This document shows positions 35,640 through 48,600 of a stretch of 64,000 nt of DNA, one piece after another (position 1 is the first letter of the stretch; each line of letters begins with the position of its first letter). Origin of the DNA: Sweltsa coloradensis (taxonomy: Eukaryota; Arthropoda; Insecta; Plecoptera; Chloroperlidae); NCBI GenBank assembly GCA_024449915.1, contig JAMZAV010000067.1, positions 248,001 through 312,000 on the forward strand. The letters are read 5' to 3'. Both the position numbers and the translations under genes were made by a program. The notes beneath the pieces were generated by a model. It was not told the origin of the DNA. It made no database searches and was given only the letters and a program-made list of their open reading frames with translations.

Positions 35640-38330
35640 CAATCTAGGCAGAAAAATATAGTTGAAAATACATTGTTTAATGTTTATATCATAATCCTAG
35701 CAATAATGAACAAACAAAGAGTAAAGCAAAATCAATTATAAGAACTTATGAAGGTAAATTAACATTACACAAACACACAGACAATAACCTACAAATAAAT
35801 AGTAAAAATCAATTCTTTGCTCTTTGATTCATTATCATTGCTTCAATTTTACTTTTAAATTGTACAATTCCTAGATCAGTAAACTGACTTCTAATATCAT
35901 AAGAAATTGAATTCCAAAAGGATACGCCTCTGTACATAAATGACTTTCTAAATGCTTCAGAATTTAATCTAGGAACTTCCAATGAGTTTATTAAAGTAGA
36001 ATTTCTATCACGATCAACAATTTTAAAAATATTGGGTAGAATACCTAAAAACATATCTTTCAATACTTTGTATGTATTTACCAGCACGCTATACTTCATC
36101 CTGTCCTCAATCGTGAAAGAATCAGACTGCAAATCTTGGCTTAAGGGAAATGAATCAAACAGATGGTCAATTCTCTTCTGGAGTACAACATACTCAGTAG
36201 AAGGTCTTACTGCCCAAACCACTAAGCAATAATCAATAACAGAGTGAATATAAGAATCTACAAGTAACCTCAACATTCTCTCGGTTACAAACCTCTTCAT
36301 TCTACTTATAATTCCAATTGCTGATGATACTTTATTACACACATATTCATAATGTTTCTTAAAATTTAAATTACAATCTAACAAAACTCCAAGATATTTA
36401 AATTCATACACTCTAGAAATTAACTTACCATTACAATTCAACGTCAAATGAAAATCATTCATGCTTCTATCATTAGACATATGAAAAATCATAAAATTTG
36501 TTTTCGCTATAATTAATATCAAGTTCTGAGTTTTAAACCAATCATCCATCCTCTTTAGAACTTCTTTAAGACGTCTTACGATCTTTTCGACATCCAACAC
36601 CTTCTAAATAAAAGACCAAGTCATCAGCATATAAGATATAATTGATGCTCCCATTATAGTAGATATATCATCTATATAAAGAAATAACAGGGACAGGGGT
36701 CCTAATATTGATCCTTGGGGTACTCCACAAAATATATTGAATACTTTTGAACTATATTTTGCAAGATTTATAAACATTTTTCTATTTAAAAATAATCCGC
36801 CAAAATTGATAACAAATAAGGACTTACGTTACACCTGGTTTTAATTTTATTAAAAGAGGTAAAAAGGTACTGAATCAAATGCTTTCCTAAGATCAACAAA
36901 ACAGCTCCAACCTTACCATTACGTTTATCAATCCCATTATAGATAAAATCTGTAAATGCTAGAAGGGCACTTTGCGTTGACCTACCTTTCCTGAAACCAT
37001 GCTGGTTTGAACTTAAACCTTTAGATGCATCCACTTCATGTAATAACCTCTTGTGTAAAACATTTTCATTAATTTTCCCTACAATTGGAAGAGTTGATAT
37101 AGGTCGATAAGAATTCCTATCACTCTTTTTACCTTTACCCTTATAAATAGGCGTTACCCTTGCCAATTTCAGCTGTGTTGGGAAATCACCTACAAGAAAG
37201 AAATGGGAAATTAGATACGCTAATAATCCGACTATTGATGCGCATTTCTTAAATACTATGCATGGAATCTCTTTAATTGTTGCGGAGCTTCTAATTTAAG
37301 GCGTTTAATTGCTGAAATGACTTCTTCATTAGTTACTTTTGTATGCGGGAGATTCTCTGCTTCTCTTCTATTTAAATCTTTAAACTTACCAATTTCACTT
37401 GAAAAATCTACATCGTTCACAACAAAACTTTTTTGTAACAAACAGCACATATCTGGATTAGACGTGTAGGATACCCCATTCTCTGTCAATGAGGCTATGC
37501 TACACTCTTTTTCTCTTTGTCACCTGTCAACTTATTATAAACTGACCATAAAGATTTGAAGAAATATCATTATCAAAAGAAGACTTAAAATGCTCACGCT
37601 TAGAAAAACGAATCTGATTATTTACCTTATTTCTAACTTTCTTGTATTCCTCCCACGTTGACTGCCTTCTAAAAATTCTAAATTCTTTGCGCAAGTGGTC
37701 TCTCCTATGCATGGATTTCCTAATCTCTGCTGTTAACCATGGGCTGGCTTACCTTTAATTCTTAATTTCAAGGGGTGTGCATGCTCATTTAGAGGTTCTA
37801 CGACTACTTTACCAAACATTTCTAATTTATCATCTGTACTTACCGCCACACCAATTTGGTCAATGGGACCACTTAAGATATCTTCATCTACTTGCTTCCA
37901 ATCAACCAGTCTTATAATTTCTAGTATTTACAAATTTAGGAAGAAATTTTTGCTTATTAATCTTACGAACACAATAAATTAATTCATGATCACTTAAAGA
38001 AGCTGACCTATTATTAACCCTAGTAACAGACTTTATCAATTGTACCAATCCATGTGATCTAGTAAGAATTTTGAAATTATTTACTGGTAATGTCTTCTTA
38101 CTCAAATCAATGTTGAAATCACCTAGAAAAAACAATTCATTAGCTTCCGATTTTAAATTATTTACTAAACTATCAAAACAATCTGAAAATTCTTCTAACT
38201 TTACGTGTGGAGCTTTATAAAGAGCTGTAAATATCATTGGCTTTACATTCTGAAGCCAGAATTTAACTGACTGCAACTCAACATCTATCGTAATATAATA
38301 ATATATATATAATATATATATAATGTAATA
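35640..38330 (-). mobile_element. Non-LTR retrotransposon (LINE) remnant with endonuclease and reverse transcriptase
   Basis: In minus-strand order: an AP-endonuclease part at 38363-37902 (GDFNID at its core, SLSDHELIYC near its end), then a linker (37712-37256), then RT at 37166-36786 (ARVTPIYKGKGKKSDRNSYR, QHGFRKGRSTQSALL). The frame-shifted catalytic stretch with YADDLVFY follows at about 36690-36610. The C-terminal RT and thumb lie at 36600-35809 (EFKYLGVLLDCNLNF, VIDYCLVVW). Stops and frameshifts separate the blocks, so it is inactive. The order EN-RT and the motifs fit the Jockey/CR1-type groups; the exact clade needs a tree. Confidence 0.8.
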
Positions 38331-38363
38331 TCTCTCTTGAAAGCAGACATTGCAAAACCTCAT

Positions 38364-39305
38364 ATTTCATCGGATAGAAAATCACATAATTATGCAGGCA
38401 CTGGTTCAGCAATGGTGGCGTGATGGACTGGGCCTGGTGTCGTCTTGCATACTTTTTTTTCAGGAGCAGCAGTGGGGTGTAAAGAACTTATACGCATCGA
38501 GTGTCATGGTGTTCTCTGTCACTCTCCAGTTATTTCTGGTTTGCTGGTTTTGTGAACAGAAATCGTTAGAGGTAACACTTTGAACTACAGTCTACGTCAT
38601 CCATAGAAAATCAAATTGTGTATTATACAACCAAGTACACCAAAGCACCCACAAAATAACATCATCGAATACTCATTCAGATATAATCCCATACACACAT
38701 TCTTTATTTGTGGAATGTCTTCATTGTGATAATTGACCATTTCAAGGGACCACGAGATTATATCGAGGAGTGGATGATGCCTCGCCAGGCCCACTCATAC
38801 AGTACACTTACATTTTCTAAAGACCACTGGCCAAACCTATAAAATATGTTCGTATTCCTTGAATTAGAAACGGTGTTGATTTCGTCAGAAAATCGATCGG
38901 GCGTTTGTTTAAATAGGTGTGCATGTCTTTCAAAATCTAATATTCCAACTCTTCTACCAAAAACATGGCTGACTTCAAGGAAATCATTTCTGATGAAAAA
39001 ATGTACCTACATATTCTCATACTGTAAATATATACTTATAACATATATATGAACGAAACGAGTAGCACAATCTGTTTTGCATTATTAATATCGAATTGGT
39101 GGATGGATACAAACAACGACAATGTACCTTTGTAGGCCCCACACGCGCCGGAACGCAACAGCAGATATACACAATACACATGTAGCCGAGTAGCGGTCAA
39201 CTTGGCTAGGGTAATAACAAATTATGGACAATACAGGAGGTTACAGTTACAGGAACACATTTTACTGAATACTAAAAAAGGGTATTCATTCTATTTTACA
39301 GAATC
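38364..39305. other. No gene recognised
   Basis: Short frames occur on both strands (38350-38583, 38597-38794, 38846-39052), but none has domain-like sequence. No clear repeat was seen. Confidence 0.35.
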
Positions 39306-39765
39306 GATTCAAATGAATTTTGAAGAATAAATTGCTGATATGGTTTTCCTGTACAAAATTGTAAATAGCTGTATTGACTCCCCACTAATCGAGAAACTCA
39401 ATTTCCATGTTCCTCCTCGATCTACAAGACACTAGCAACCTTTTTATGCATTGAAAAGCAGAATAGACCTGTGTAAACACTCATGTATAAACAGAATTCA
39501 AATCACTTTTAATGACATGGCAGCTCTAAACAAAGATCTTGACTTAAACTATAATACTCTTACCACGTACAAATCCCTTCTTAATAGCACAGTAGACACG
39601 TATAATATTTAAACAAACAAACACAACACAAACACACACACACTGTAGATCTATCTGTATTTGTAACTGTTACTATATGTATGTTTTATTAAATTTGTAC
39701 TTGTGTATTATCTGTTGCAAATAAAGGCTCAATAAATAAATAAATAAGAAATAAATAAACAGTAA
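39306..39765 (+). mobile_element. LINE 3' end fragment, plus strand
   Basis: The frame MVFLYKIVNSCIDSPLIEKL, then FHVPPRSTR (with stops), then NTLTTYKSLLNSTVDTYNI, is typical of the extreme C-terminus of LINE reverse-transcriptase proteins. A 3' UTR with AATAAA and an (AATA)n tail at 39728-39760 follows. It is 5'-truncated, as is usual for such insertions. Confidence 0.6.
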
Positions 39766-41177
39766 ATATAGATTCTTATAGTCTCTATATCAACGATATA
39801 GCAGGTTTGCTTTGCATTATTGATATCACTCTGTTAAACAATCGTATAATATGTACCAATAAGTATAATAAGTAAGGCGCATTTCCATCCAATCGTAAGA
39901 AATTGTTTTGGTTATAAAAATCCGATATCCTGATTGGTTAGTAATGTTTTATTAGCCTGTCATAGGAAGTTTCTCCTTTTAATTGGTCGTCGTAAGAATT
40001 TCGTTGATGTTATAAGCTCTTATAACGATTTCTTATGACTAAAACAAAAACTATTTGACACGAGAGTACCATTCCCTTATAATAATAACAATTAGTGGGA
40101 GCTGGGCCTAGCACGCCGCCAGGTAGTCGACTTGTATAGGACAGAACATAATTAGAAACACAGAAATCAGTGGAGTAGCAACAAACAATAAAAGACAACA
40201 CACATAATTGCTAAAAAAATAACCAAACAATATGGTAGGAGAAAACAAAACGCTTTTTTAATATCTACAGTAAGCCCTTATTTAAATAGACCAAACATTA
40301 AAGGGGTATTTAACCGCTAGACTCAAAAAATATATTTCATTCAGACTAATAAGTTATGAATTTAGCAATTAACAGAAAAAATATTGGGGCCACCATGACC
40401 TCCCAAAAAATTGTCAAACATGATATTTTTAGGGCTAGGTCCCATCGGCAAGAATCTCCCATAAGAAATAACATAGGGACGATCTTTATGCCCCGTGACC
40501 TTGGAGGATTTTGATCGAAAAAATATTGGCCATTATTGACGTACTCTCAGCCTTTTCTGTAAATTCTCTATATTTTGTTTTGTAATTTGGGAAAGTAGTT
40601 CGGTCAAAATATGCTGATTACCAAGATGGGGTGTGATTTTGGAATGCATATTTTTGCGTGTTTGAGGGTATATTTGGGCACAGTTTCAAGACACGATGTT
40701 ACAAAGGGGCATTTTAGATTGGTACTATGCTCTAGTATCTATGTGGACCAAAAAAGAAGCAGGTTAAAGCCGATTTAAGAAATTTCCCAAAACACCATTT
40801 TTCGCAAATTTCTGGATAAAAAAATTCAAAAATTCGTGTTAAATCACAGTTACAAGATATGATTTTTTAAACGGTCATTTAAGTGTAGTATTGTGCTATA
40901 GATCACGCGGTAAAAAATAATTTTTGGGGTTTTTAGCCCCTTTAAGTTGGCGATTGGGTTACAAAATCGTGATTATAAGACATGACATTATCAATGATTT
41001 TATTTTGTAAATTTTCAATAACATGCGAATTACAAATGCAGATTTTGGCCGGCCAAATTTAAAAGTCAATCTTCAGTCTTCATCTTCAAGTCTAATTTCA
41101 CGATTTTTTTATCATCCCGAAAATCCCCTTATTTTGTATGGGGCTGTCGGTAGATTAAAAAGATCCTTGGATTTCTC

Positions 41178-41217
<40 letters not shown>

Positions 41218-42779
41218 CATAGTGCATTTACAGTAGTTTGTTCACTTACATATTAAAGTATGGGACATATTTTAGTTCTGTTATATTAATTTTCTGTTCG
41301 TAAATGATACATTATGAGTTATTAACAAAAAAATCAAACTATCAGTAAATTGTGAAAGTCCATTTTGACCCCTCCGAAAATGTAATTTTTATCAAATGTT
41401 AAGAGGGCTCAGAGTCTGTAAAAACGCCACGTGGTAAAACAAAGACGTTCCTTGATTGACGCAATATTCCCTGTTCCATTTAACGGCAACGACCCTGACT
41501 AGGGTAATGACTTGTATGTTACCCATGGTCAAAAAAACTCCTTACAAAAAATATGTTATTTCCATATTGTTTTTTTAAAATGGCGGTGTGTTCCCATTAA
41601 GTACTTTATCATTAATAATTTCCGGTACTTGAATATTGTTAATAAGCTTCATCCTAACATATTTCAATATTTTTTTACACTTTACTCGTGGGATGACATC
41701 GCTAAATGCGCAAAAACCCCTATACATGTATTAATGCTTCCTGTCTGAATGTTATAACTAGATTGAAAGAAGATAATAATACGTCATTCGATGCTTACTC
41801 CCTTTACGTTATTTTATTGTAACTATTAATCCTTGACAAAATGTTATTTTTCTACTAATGACATCCACATAATTTTGAAACGGAAGCCTAGAATAATTTA
41901 TACGGTTGATGTGTTAGTTTAAATTTGATTGGGATTGAGCATTATTTGCTATTTTGTTATATTAATATTGACTTATTTTGTGTTTTAATCAATTTTTGTG
42001 ATTTTAATTTTATTACAAGATGCACTCAGAGATACATTATTATTCAACTCATTTAAAAGTTAAATTTGTATTTACATGTGGGATATAAAACATAATAAGA
42101 ATATTAGTACATATTTTATATATTATCAAAACAAATCCAAACAAAACAAAAAAATACAGCAGCTTTTATCACACTACGTCTTCTGCTCTTAGACTTAAAA
42201 TTTAAAAACGATCTTGAATTGACAATTAATATAATATTTACAAAATTTGGTTCTTTCAATTCCATAAGTTCCAAAATCTTGTAAATATTACAACCCAAAT
42301 TTATTGAAATAAAACTTTTTCCAAATTGTTGTTTAGTTAGACGTTTGTTCGAGCTCGGGTCAACTTTTTTTAACAAAGTTAAATGTTTATTTAAAAATTC
42401 GCTTCATCGGAAAATCGAGCTTATTTTACATTTTCTGTATTACTTTTCGACATCAATTTTCATACTGGAATTTAAATTTTTGAGATGATTATAAAGAATG
42501 CGCGAAAGTCGCTTCAGTGCACATTTCAAGATTTTAAATAACTATCGCCTACACAATCTAGGAAAATCACGGCAAATTAACCATTTGGTGACATGTTTAC
42601 TGTCCGTTACTGAAAATCTTAAGCTCTAGTTGTAAAATGCTCTGATTGCGACAATCACACATTCTTACTTGACATTTTGGTGCAAACCACAATTTGACAG
42701 GACAAGCGATAGAGCCTCCAGTCCAGACCGTAGCCTACCTCTGCTTTCTGCGTCGAAACCTGGTTCGATTAACTCATAG
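39766..42779. other. Unassigned DNA without a gene
   Basis: The stretch includes a mid-complexity region at 40290-41000 (GGGCTAGGTCCCATCGGCAA, several CCAAAA/TTTTGG runs) that might be an unrecognised repeat. It also has a (GA)n tract at 41181-41210. No frame has protein character. Confidence 0.35.
41181..41210. repeat. (GA)n microsatellite
   Basis: About fifteen uninterrupted GA units. Confidence 0.9.
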
Positions 42780-43020
42780 ATTTTCCCTCTTCGGGTGACT
42801 AAATAGGTATTACGGTGTAAGGGTAATTTTCCTTCTTTGGGTGACTAACTACTAACTAAATAATAGGGTGTAATGGAAATTTCCCTCTTTGGGTGACTAA
42901 CTATGAACAAGGTATAAGGGTGTAAGGGTGACTAACTACTAACTAGGTATTAGGGTGTAAGGGTAATTGTCCCTCTTTGGGTGACTAACTACTAACTAGG
43001 TAATAGGGTGTAATGGAAAT
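42780..43020 (+). repeat. Four-copy tandem repeat of about 55-65 bp
   Basis: Units contain CCCTCTTTGGGTGACTAACT and TAGGGTGTAAGGGTAATT. They vary in length because the inner ACTAACTA and GTAAGGGT motifs are themselves partly repeated. Confidence 0.7.
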
Positions 43021-43079
43021 TGTGAAGAGAACGTTCAAGGAATATTTAAGGTTATCCCAGCATTTCTTATTAAAGACTG

Positions 43080-43262
43080 AGGAAAACCTCGGGGAAAACT
43101 TGCAGTCAAGTCTGCAGGGGGCGGAATTCGATCTCGTGACCTCCCGAATAAGAGTGACACGCGTTGCGCACGAGTGACCTCTGTAGAGAACGAACAAACA
43201 GAAAAATCTAACTATTTTTCTCGGGGTAAGTGAAATTGAAGTCTTCGCTTCGCTCACCCAAT
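43080..43262 (-). repeat. tRNA-like SINE head joined to a Helentron end fragment
   Basis: At 43100-43180 the reverse complement has GTGCGCAACGCGTGTCAC and GAGATCGAATTCC (box A/B). From 43185 GAGAACGAACAAACAGA to CTTCGCTTCGCTCACCCAA is the TTGG-end fragment of a Helentron of the copy-E subfamily. Confidence 0.5.
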
Positions 43263-43610
43263 AAATTTATAACGATATATTAATTTTTCAAGTTCGCATG
43301 ACAAAGCCTTCGTCAACCGGTTTAGGTCATAGTGCACCACATAGCCTATGCGGGGAGGACAGACCAGTGCTGTATCCAGTCACTTATTTGTGTTCTTCGT
43401 CGTCGTCGTCGAAGGAAGGTGGTGGAGTACCTGACGACTACCAGAGCTTGCTTCTAGTTTGCGGAGAAAAATACTCCCTTCTTACTACCTGATGTTTTAA
43501 AGATGGTTCAAAACGTTTAAAACGAACGTCTAAAATTGTTCGCTGTGGTTCAGAAGTGCGCAGCCCCCCCCCCCCAAACAAAAAAAAAACAACACCAAAA
43601 AATATCTACA

Positions 43611-43686
43611 CAATTTTTGTCTTTAGTGTTTTTAAAAGTCAGTAAAAGAAACTGACTTCAAAAACACTAAAGACAAAAAAAAATTG
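43611..43686. repeat. Long perfect-looking hairpin
   Basis: CAATTTTTGTCTTTAGTG through AAGTCAGT is answered by ACTGACTT through CACTAAAGAC and AATTG. The arms are about 33 nt with a 7-nt loop (AAAAGAA) and only small slips in the A/T runs. It could be a tiny MITE or a small-RNA hairpin; nothing else distinguishes these. Confidence 0.6.
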
Positions 43687-43689
43687 TTG

Positions 43690-45105
43690 GCAGATAGAAG
43701 GTATTATTTATTTATTTAAATGATATTTTCTCGCCGCTAGGCGAGAAGGCCATTGTAGGGCACAATTCCCTCTTTAGCCTGTCACAATGGTACAACAAAC
43801 AACACACATAAGTTGCAAGAAAACAAATACATAATAAAGAAAACAAGTTGTCATTCAGACATAACGGAGAACATAATTTGTAAAGCTAACATAATAAGTA
43901 AAAACAAACAAAAACAGTATGGTCATTTTGACAAGGTGTACAAAAGTGATACATTTATAAAGGAAGTTAGGGGAGAAAGGGGAATAGGTGACATACTAGA
44001 TTAAGGCTGAGAGATAATTAAGGGGAGAGAAGGATGGGAAGGGTGTATTTGAATTTCGGTTTCCTTGGTGGAGCTCTAGGAATGGAAAGGAAATTGATTA
44101 GTTCCACTCGGTTATTGTGGAGCAGTCGTGAACAATAGTTTGCACATAGTCTTTCCAATCGATTGCTCAGCTTTTCCATACCGGTAGCACAGTAAACTAG
44201 GTCATTTTCTGTCCAAGGGTGTAACCCTGAGATTCGTCTTAAGATTCTGCGTTCAAGCGACATATAGCCGCAGGAAGCGGCCCCAAGGACCGGGTAGAGA
44301 GCTGGCGCTGCATACTCAAAAAGCGGTCTGATGAAGGCGGCGTAAGTAAAACGGAGTGTTTGGAAGTCACACCCCTTAAGGCGACCTCGAAGTCTGATCA
44401 GCAGGTTCATCCGGATGCGGGCACGGCAGATGACATCGCGACTATGGGCTCGCCAGTGCAGTGTGTCAGAGAACGTAATACCGAGGTATTTTGCTGTGCG
44501 GGTGGTGAAAACGGATTTATTCCATAGGGTGATGCTGAGCCTATGAGAGTCTTGAGAAGTTTTTTGTGTTTTATTACGGTGTCGGAACAGTATTAGTTGG
44601 GTCTTCAGGGCGTTTGGTAGAATGCGCCATCTGCGCATCCAATTTTCAAGAGCTTTGATTTGGCGTTGTAGCCTTCGGAATACTTCTCTGGCGGTCCGAC
44701 CGACGCACCAATAAGCTGTGTCGTCAGCAAATAGAGCCAAAAATAGTTTTTTATCAAGAGGGTTTGGGATATCGTGACAGTAAAGCAAATATAGCAGGGG
44801 TGATAGGCAGGATCCTTGGGGAACACCTGCAGCGGGGTTATAGGTCGAGATAGATGGTCTTGAATTTTAACTCGCGCACTACGGTCGGATAGAAAAGCCT
44901 TGATAAATCGGACCATCGTGAGAGGGATTTGCATTTTAAGTAATTTAAAACAGAGGCCACTATGCCACACTCGGTCAAATGCACGGGAAATGTCTAGGAA
45001 AGCAGCGAGGACGCATTTCCCTTCGTTGAGCGCCGATGATACTTCAGTAATCAGGGATTGGTTCTTCACCATCGATATAATAGTTAAGACCCCTAGGTAA
45101 AACAT
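43690..45105 (-). mobile_element. Jockey-like LINE, 5'-truncated, plus its 3' UTR
   Basis: Minus-strand RT motifs: AAFLDISRAFDRVWHSGL (motif A) at about 45000-44950 and LFADDTAYW (catalytic FADD) at about 44740-44700. The thumb follows (TAKYLGITFSDTLHWR; AFIRPLFEYAAPALYP) down to 44018. A frameshift near 44.8 kb separates the two halves. The 3' UTR (43735-43800, GCCTGTCACAATGGTACAAC) and an ATTT-rich tail end near 43690. The same family recurs, more decayed, at 47371-48660. Confidence 0.75.
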
Positions 45106-45576
45106 AATATTATTATATAGGAAACCTTGGTAAAGTATAATAATAAAATAAAATCACTTCGATTTTTTTTTAGTTCGCCCTGAATGATAAAAACTAACAC
45201 TTTGTGTGTTGAAACTGCACCTGTATAGTTCATTAACCATATTATTCATGTTATCGGTGCATATCAGTAAACATGAATGCGTCAGCTGCATGGGAATGTA
45301 CGTCGTTTGATGCAGCAATCAGCGTCGATCAGTTAGAATATTGCTCTATAATTAAGTCGCCCATTGAAAGTATTTAATTTTATGTGGATACATCCGTTCT
45401 GAGGTATTGTTTCGTGATAATATTAAATCCAGCAATAATCTGCTATGTTCTATTTCACATCCACCACACCTATTGTAGCAAAAAACTCAGGCGGCTTTAC
45501 ATCCATCCTGCCTACGCGTGGACTACGTGGCGTTCCCAAGGAGAAATATTCTGGTCACGTGGTGCAATCTGAGGGG

Positions 45577-45584
45577 TATATATA
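45577..45584 (+). promoter_or_regulatory. TATA box of the OBP-like gene
   Basis: TATATATA lies 44 bp upstream of the favoured ATG at 45621, with a TTCAATC initiator-like site at 45612. An upstream in-frame ATG at 45603 falls before the predicted transcription start, which favours 45621 or the ATG at 45630. Confidence 0.5.
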
Positions 45585-45620
45585 CCCCGTGTCTAGAGGT
45601 TGATGGTACATTCAATCTTA

Positions 45621-48600
45621 ATGAATAATATGAACATTGCATTATTGGCGGTAGTCTGCTTGGCCGTGGTAAGTTGAGAAGGGTTTTCTATTTTGAATCG
45701 AAAATTTATTACTTTACCTAAATTTATTTAAGCTTGTTAATTTTTAACGGTAACCATGTAGATTTTAGCTACAAACAACTTTGATTACGAATTGTGTATT
45801 CTTATTTTTCCTTGGTGGCAAAAAAAAATATATATATATATATAATCGTTTTACATTTTACTGGATCACAATCCATGTTTCTAACTTTATGGAAAGAATA
45901 TTAATATAATAAGTAGTTGACTAAGTTAACGTTTAATTTGATCTATTTATTTATTTTATTTTATTTCTTTGTTTATTTATTTGTTTGTATCTGTTAGTGA
46001 CCCTCTACAATAATCAATCATAAAATGTTTGTCACAGCAAAATGCAAACGGAAATTCGATTCTAAACTGGACTAACAACCAGCAATTATTTAAAACAGGG
46101 GATCGAACCGAAATAATTTTTATTTCGGTTCGGTTTTCGGTACAACGTTATTTTTTCGGTTTGGTTTTCGGTTCGGTTCTACCTTTCTAAAATTAACGGT
46201 TCTGTTCTAACCAGTTTATTTTATTTTGCATTTTATAAGGCAAAATATCAATAAAAGTATCATTTTTTTAAAAGTTGAAAACGTTTGTAGGGATTTTTAA
46301 CAACATTAATTACCGATACATGCCGTCATCTATTAATTCCCAACATATATAATATGCCCAAAGCCCAAAAACTGACTCAAAGTCCACATATTCCACAATG
46401 TTCCTCAGTCCTCACTCCTCAGTCCAAATCAGATCTGTGTCTGTAGAGGCCGATATGAGAGACTGGGATAATGAACGTTACGGGACTAAGGCAATCAATG
46501 GGTGCGGTGACGGGGAGTGTCGTCTATTTACATTTAGCCTTACTACACTAAATTAAAGTGACCTTAATTTGATTTCCACGGTTAACAACAACATTCTGAA
46601 GTCGGCGTTTATGAAAGGTGTGGTAGGCAGGTGTCTTTGGACTTATGAAAAGAAGGTATGAGCCGGACTTGTGAAAGGGAAAATCAAAAAAAAATTTTTG
46701 CTTTTCCCAATTTTCGCGATTTGGCGATTTTTAGGCTTTGTGACCGAAACTGCCCCCTGAACCGAAATTAACCGAAAAACCCCGAAATAAACCGAAATAA
46801 GAAATTCGGTTACGGTTCGGTTTTCGGTTCAGGCACTTTCTTATAACGGTTTTCGGTTCGGTTTTCGGTTCAGGAAAAATATCGTTTTTTTCGGTTTTCG
46901 GTTCGTACCGGTTCGATGCCCTGATTTTTAAAACAATAATATTTTTGTATTTATTTAATTTTTGAGAGAATGATGTATATCTCTTTATGTTTATATTAAT
47001 AAACGTTGTATTTTTAAATTGAGAGCTTGTATGTATGTGTATGTGCAAGCGTCGAACAAATCACATTTCGAATACAATGTTTTGTTTAATTATGCACATG
47101 TGACAATTTACCCCACTCGTGGTGAATATAACGAGATATTAAGAAAGCTAAGATGGAATGTCTAAAAATAAATTCGTGGTTCTAAATTCAAGACTCTTAT
47201 TTGTTTTTTGATGAAGAAAAATTTGACAAAAACTACATACAAGTTTGTCTGTTAAGTTGTCTTAAGTAGAATCCGATGCATCTGTCTGTTTCAGTAACTT
47301 ATAGATACTTTGATAAAACATTGTTATTTTTAAACGATTCAATGTGAATGCAATTTTATATAATAATTTGATGTATTTCACCTGCCCATAGGGCAGGAAT
47401 GCTAATGCAGGGCACGTGTGGCCCTCTGTAGCCTAGTACAGGGTCACAGAGTAAACAAATTCAGTTACATATCAAAATTCACATCGTAAACATAATAAAC
47501 ACACCAAGAGAACATATAATTTTTAAGTTAGTTGACCGGAAGGGCAAAAGGGGGTAAGGGTACTTGAAAATGGCGCGTGGGCGTAAAAGGAGGTCGTGAA
47601 GCTCGTCTCGTCCTCCTGCGTGAAGACGTTGCACGTAATCCCCTTCGAGGGTGTCGAGTCGAGAGCTGATACCACCTACGCCGGTTTGGGTATGAACGTC
47701 TTCATTCCGCGTCATCAGAGAAGTCGCGCGATGCGGCGAAGGATCCTTCGCTCTAAGGAGAATAACTGCTGGAGACATCCTCCAACGACGGGTGCCAGCG
47801 CCGGGGCCGCGTATTCAAAGATGGTCTAATGAAAGTTTTATATGTGTGACGTAGAGTATGGAAGCTGCATCAAGAAAGTCGCCCACGAAGCATCACGAGT
47901 AAGTTTAGACAACACGCGCATGATTGATGACACCGCAATAAGCACCCCCAGTTGGCAATGCCTGTAAAGATTGATTGATTGGATATTGCTTAACGTCTCA
48001 TATTTATGCACTTTGGCTAATCGAGACGATGAGTGGTGATAGATTAGGATGAAGCATGAAAAGAAGGGTGGAGGGGAAACCCGGTACCGGCACGTAGCCT
48101 ACTCCTTTCGAAAAGTACTAAGGGGACAAACGGCATAACGTCCCATCCGATAGGACGGTGTATCTTTAACAGTCGTGTAGGTTCCTCCACTAACCCGGAC
48201 TGCCGAGCAGACGTCAAAAAGAACAAAGCCGTTACACTAGCTTTCGAACCCTCCATCTGCTCTAACCAGCGGTATACGTGAGTTTCAGGGTAAAGCGGTC
48301 ACCCACTCTACCCATTACCACGCCCGATTCTGCTTAACTTCGGTGTTCGAGTGGGAACCGGTTAAACAATGCCTGTAAAGGTTACTCGTACACGCCACCG
48401 ACGCGTCCAAGCTTCGAGAGCGTGTATTTTCCGCTGTCTGTAGACGGCGGAAGACTTCCCGCGCTGTGTGACCTACGCACCTGTAGGCCGTGTCGGTTCT
48501 TGTAGGACAAGGGCAAGGTGTCGAGACAAGGGAGAAGGAATATCGTGGCAGTAGAACCGGTAGAGAAGGGGTGAGAGGCAGGAACCTTGAGGCACACCAG

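Noticed and set aside
48285..48366. 5S rRNA gene
   Set aside because: Only the internal part of 5S is present. It is fused to a non-5S body with a CAAT tail and bounded by a 14-bp target duplication, so it is a SINE.
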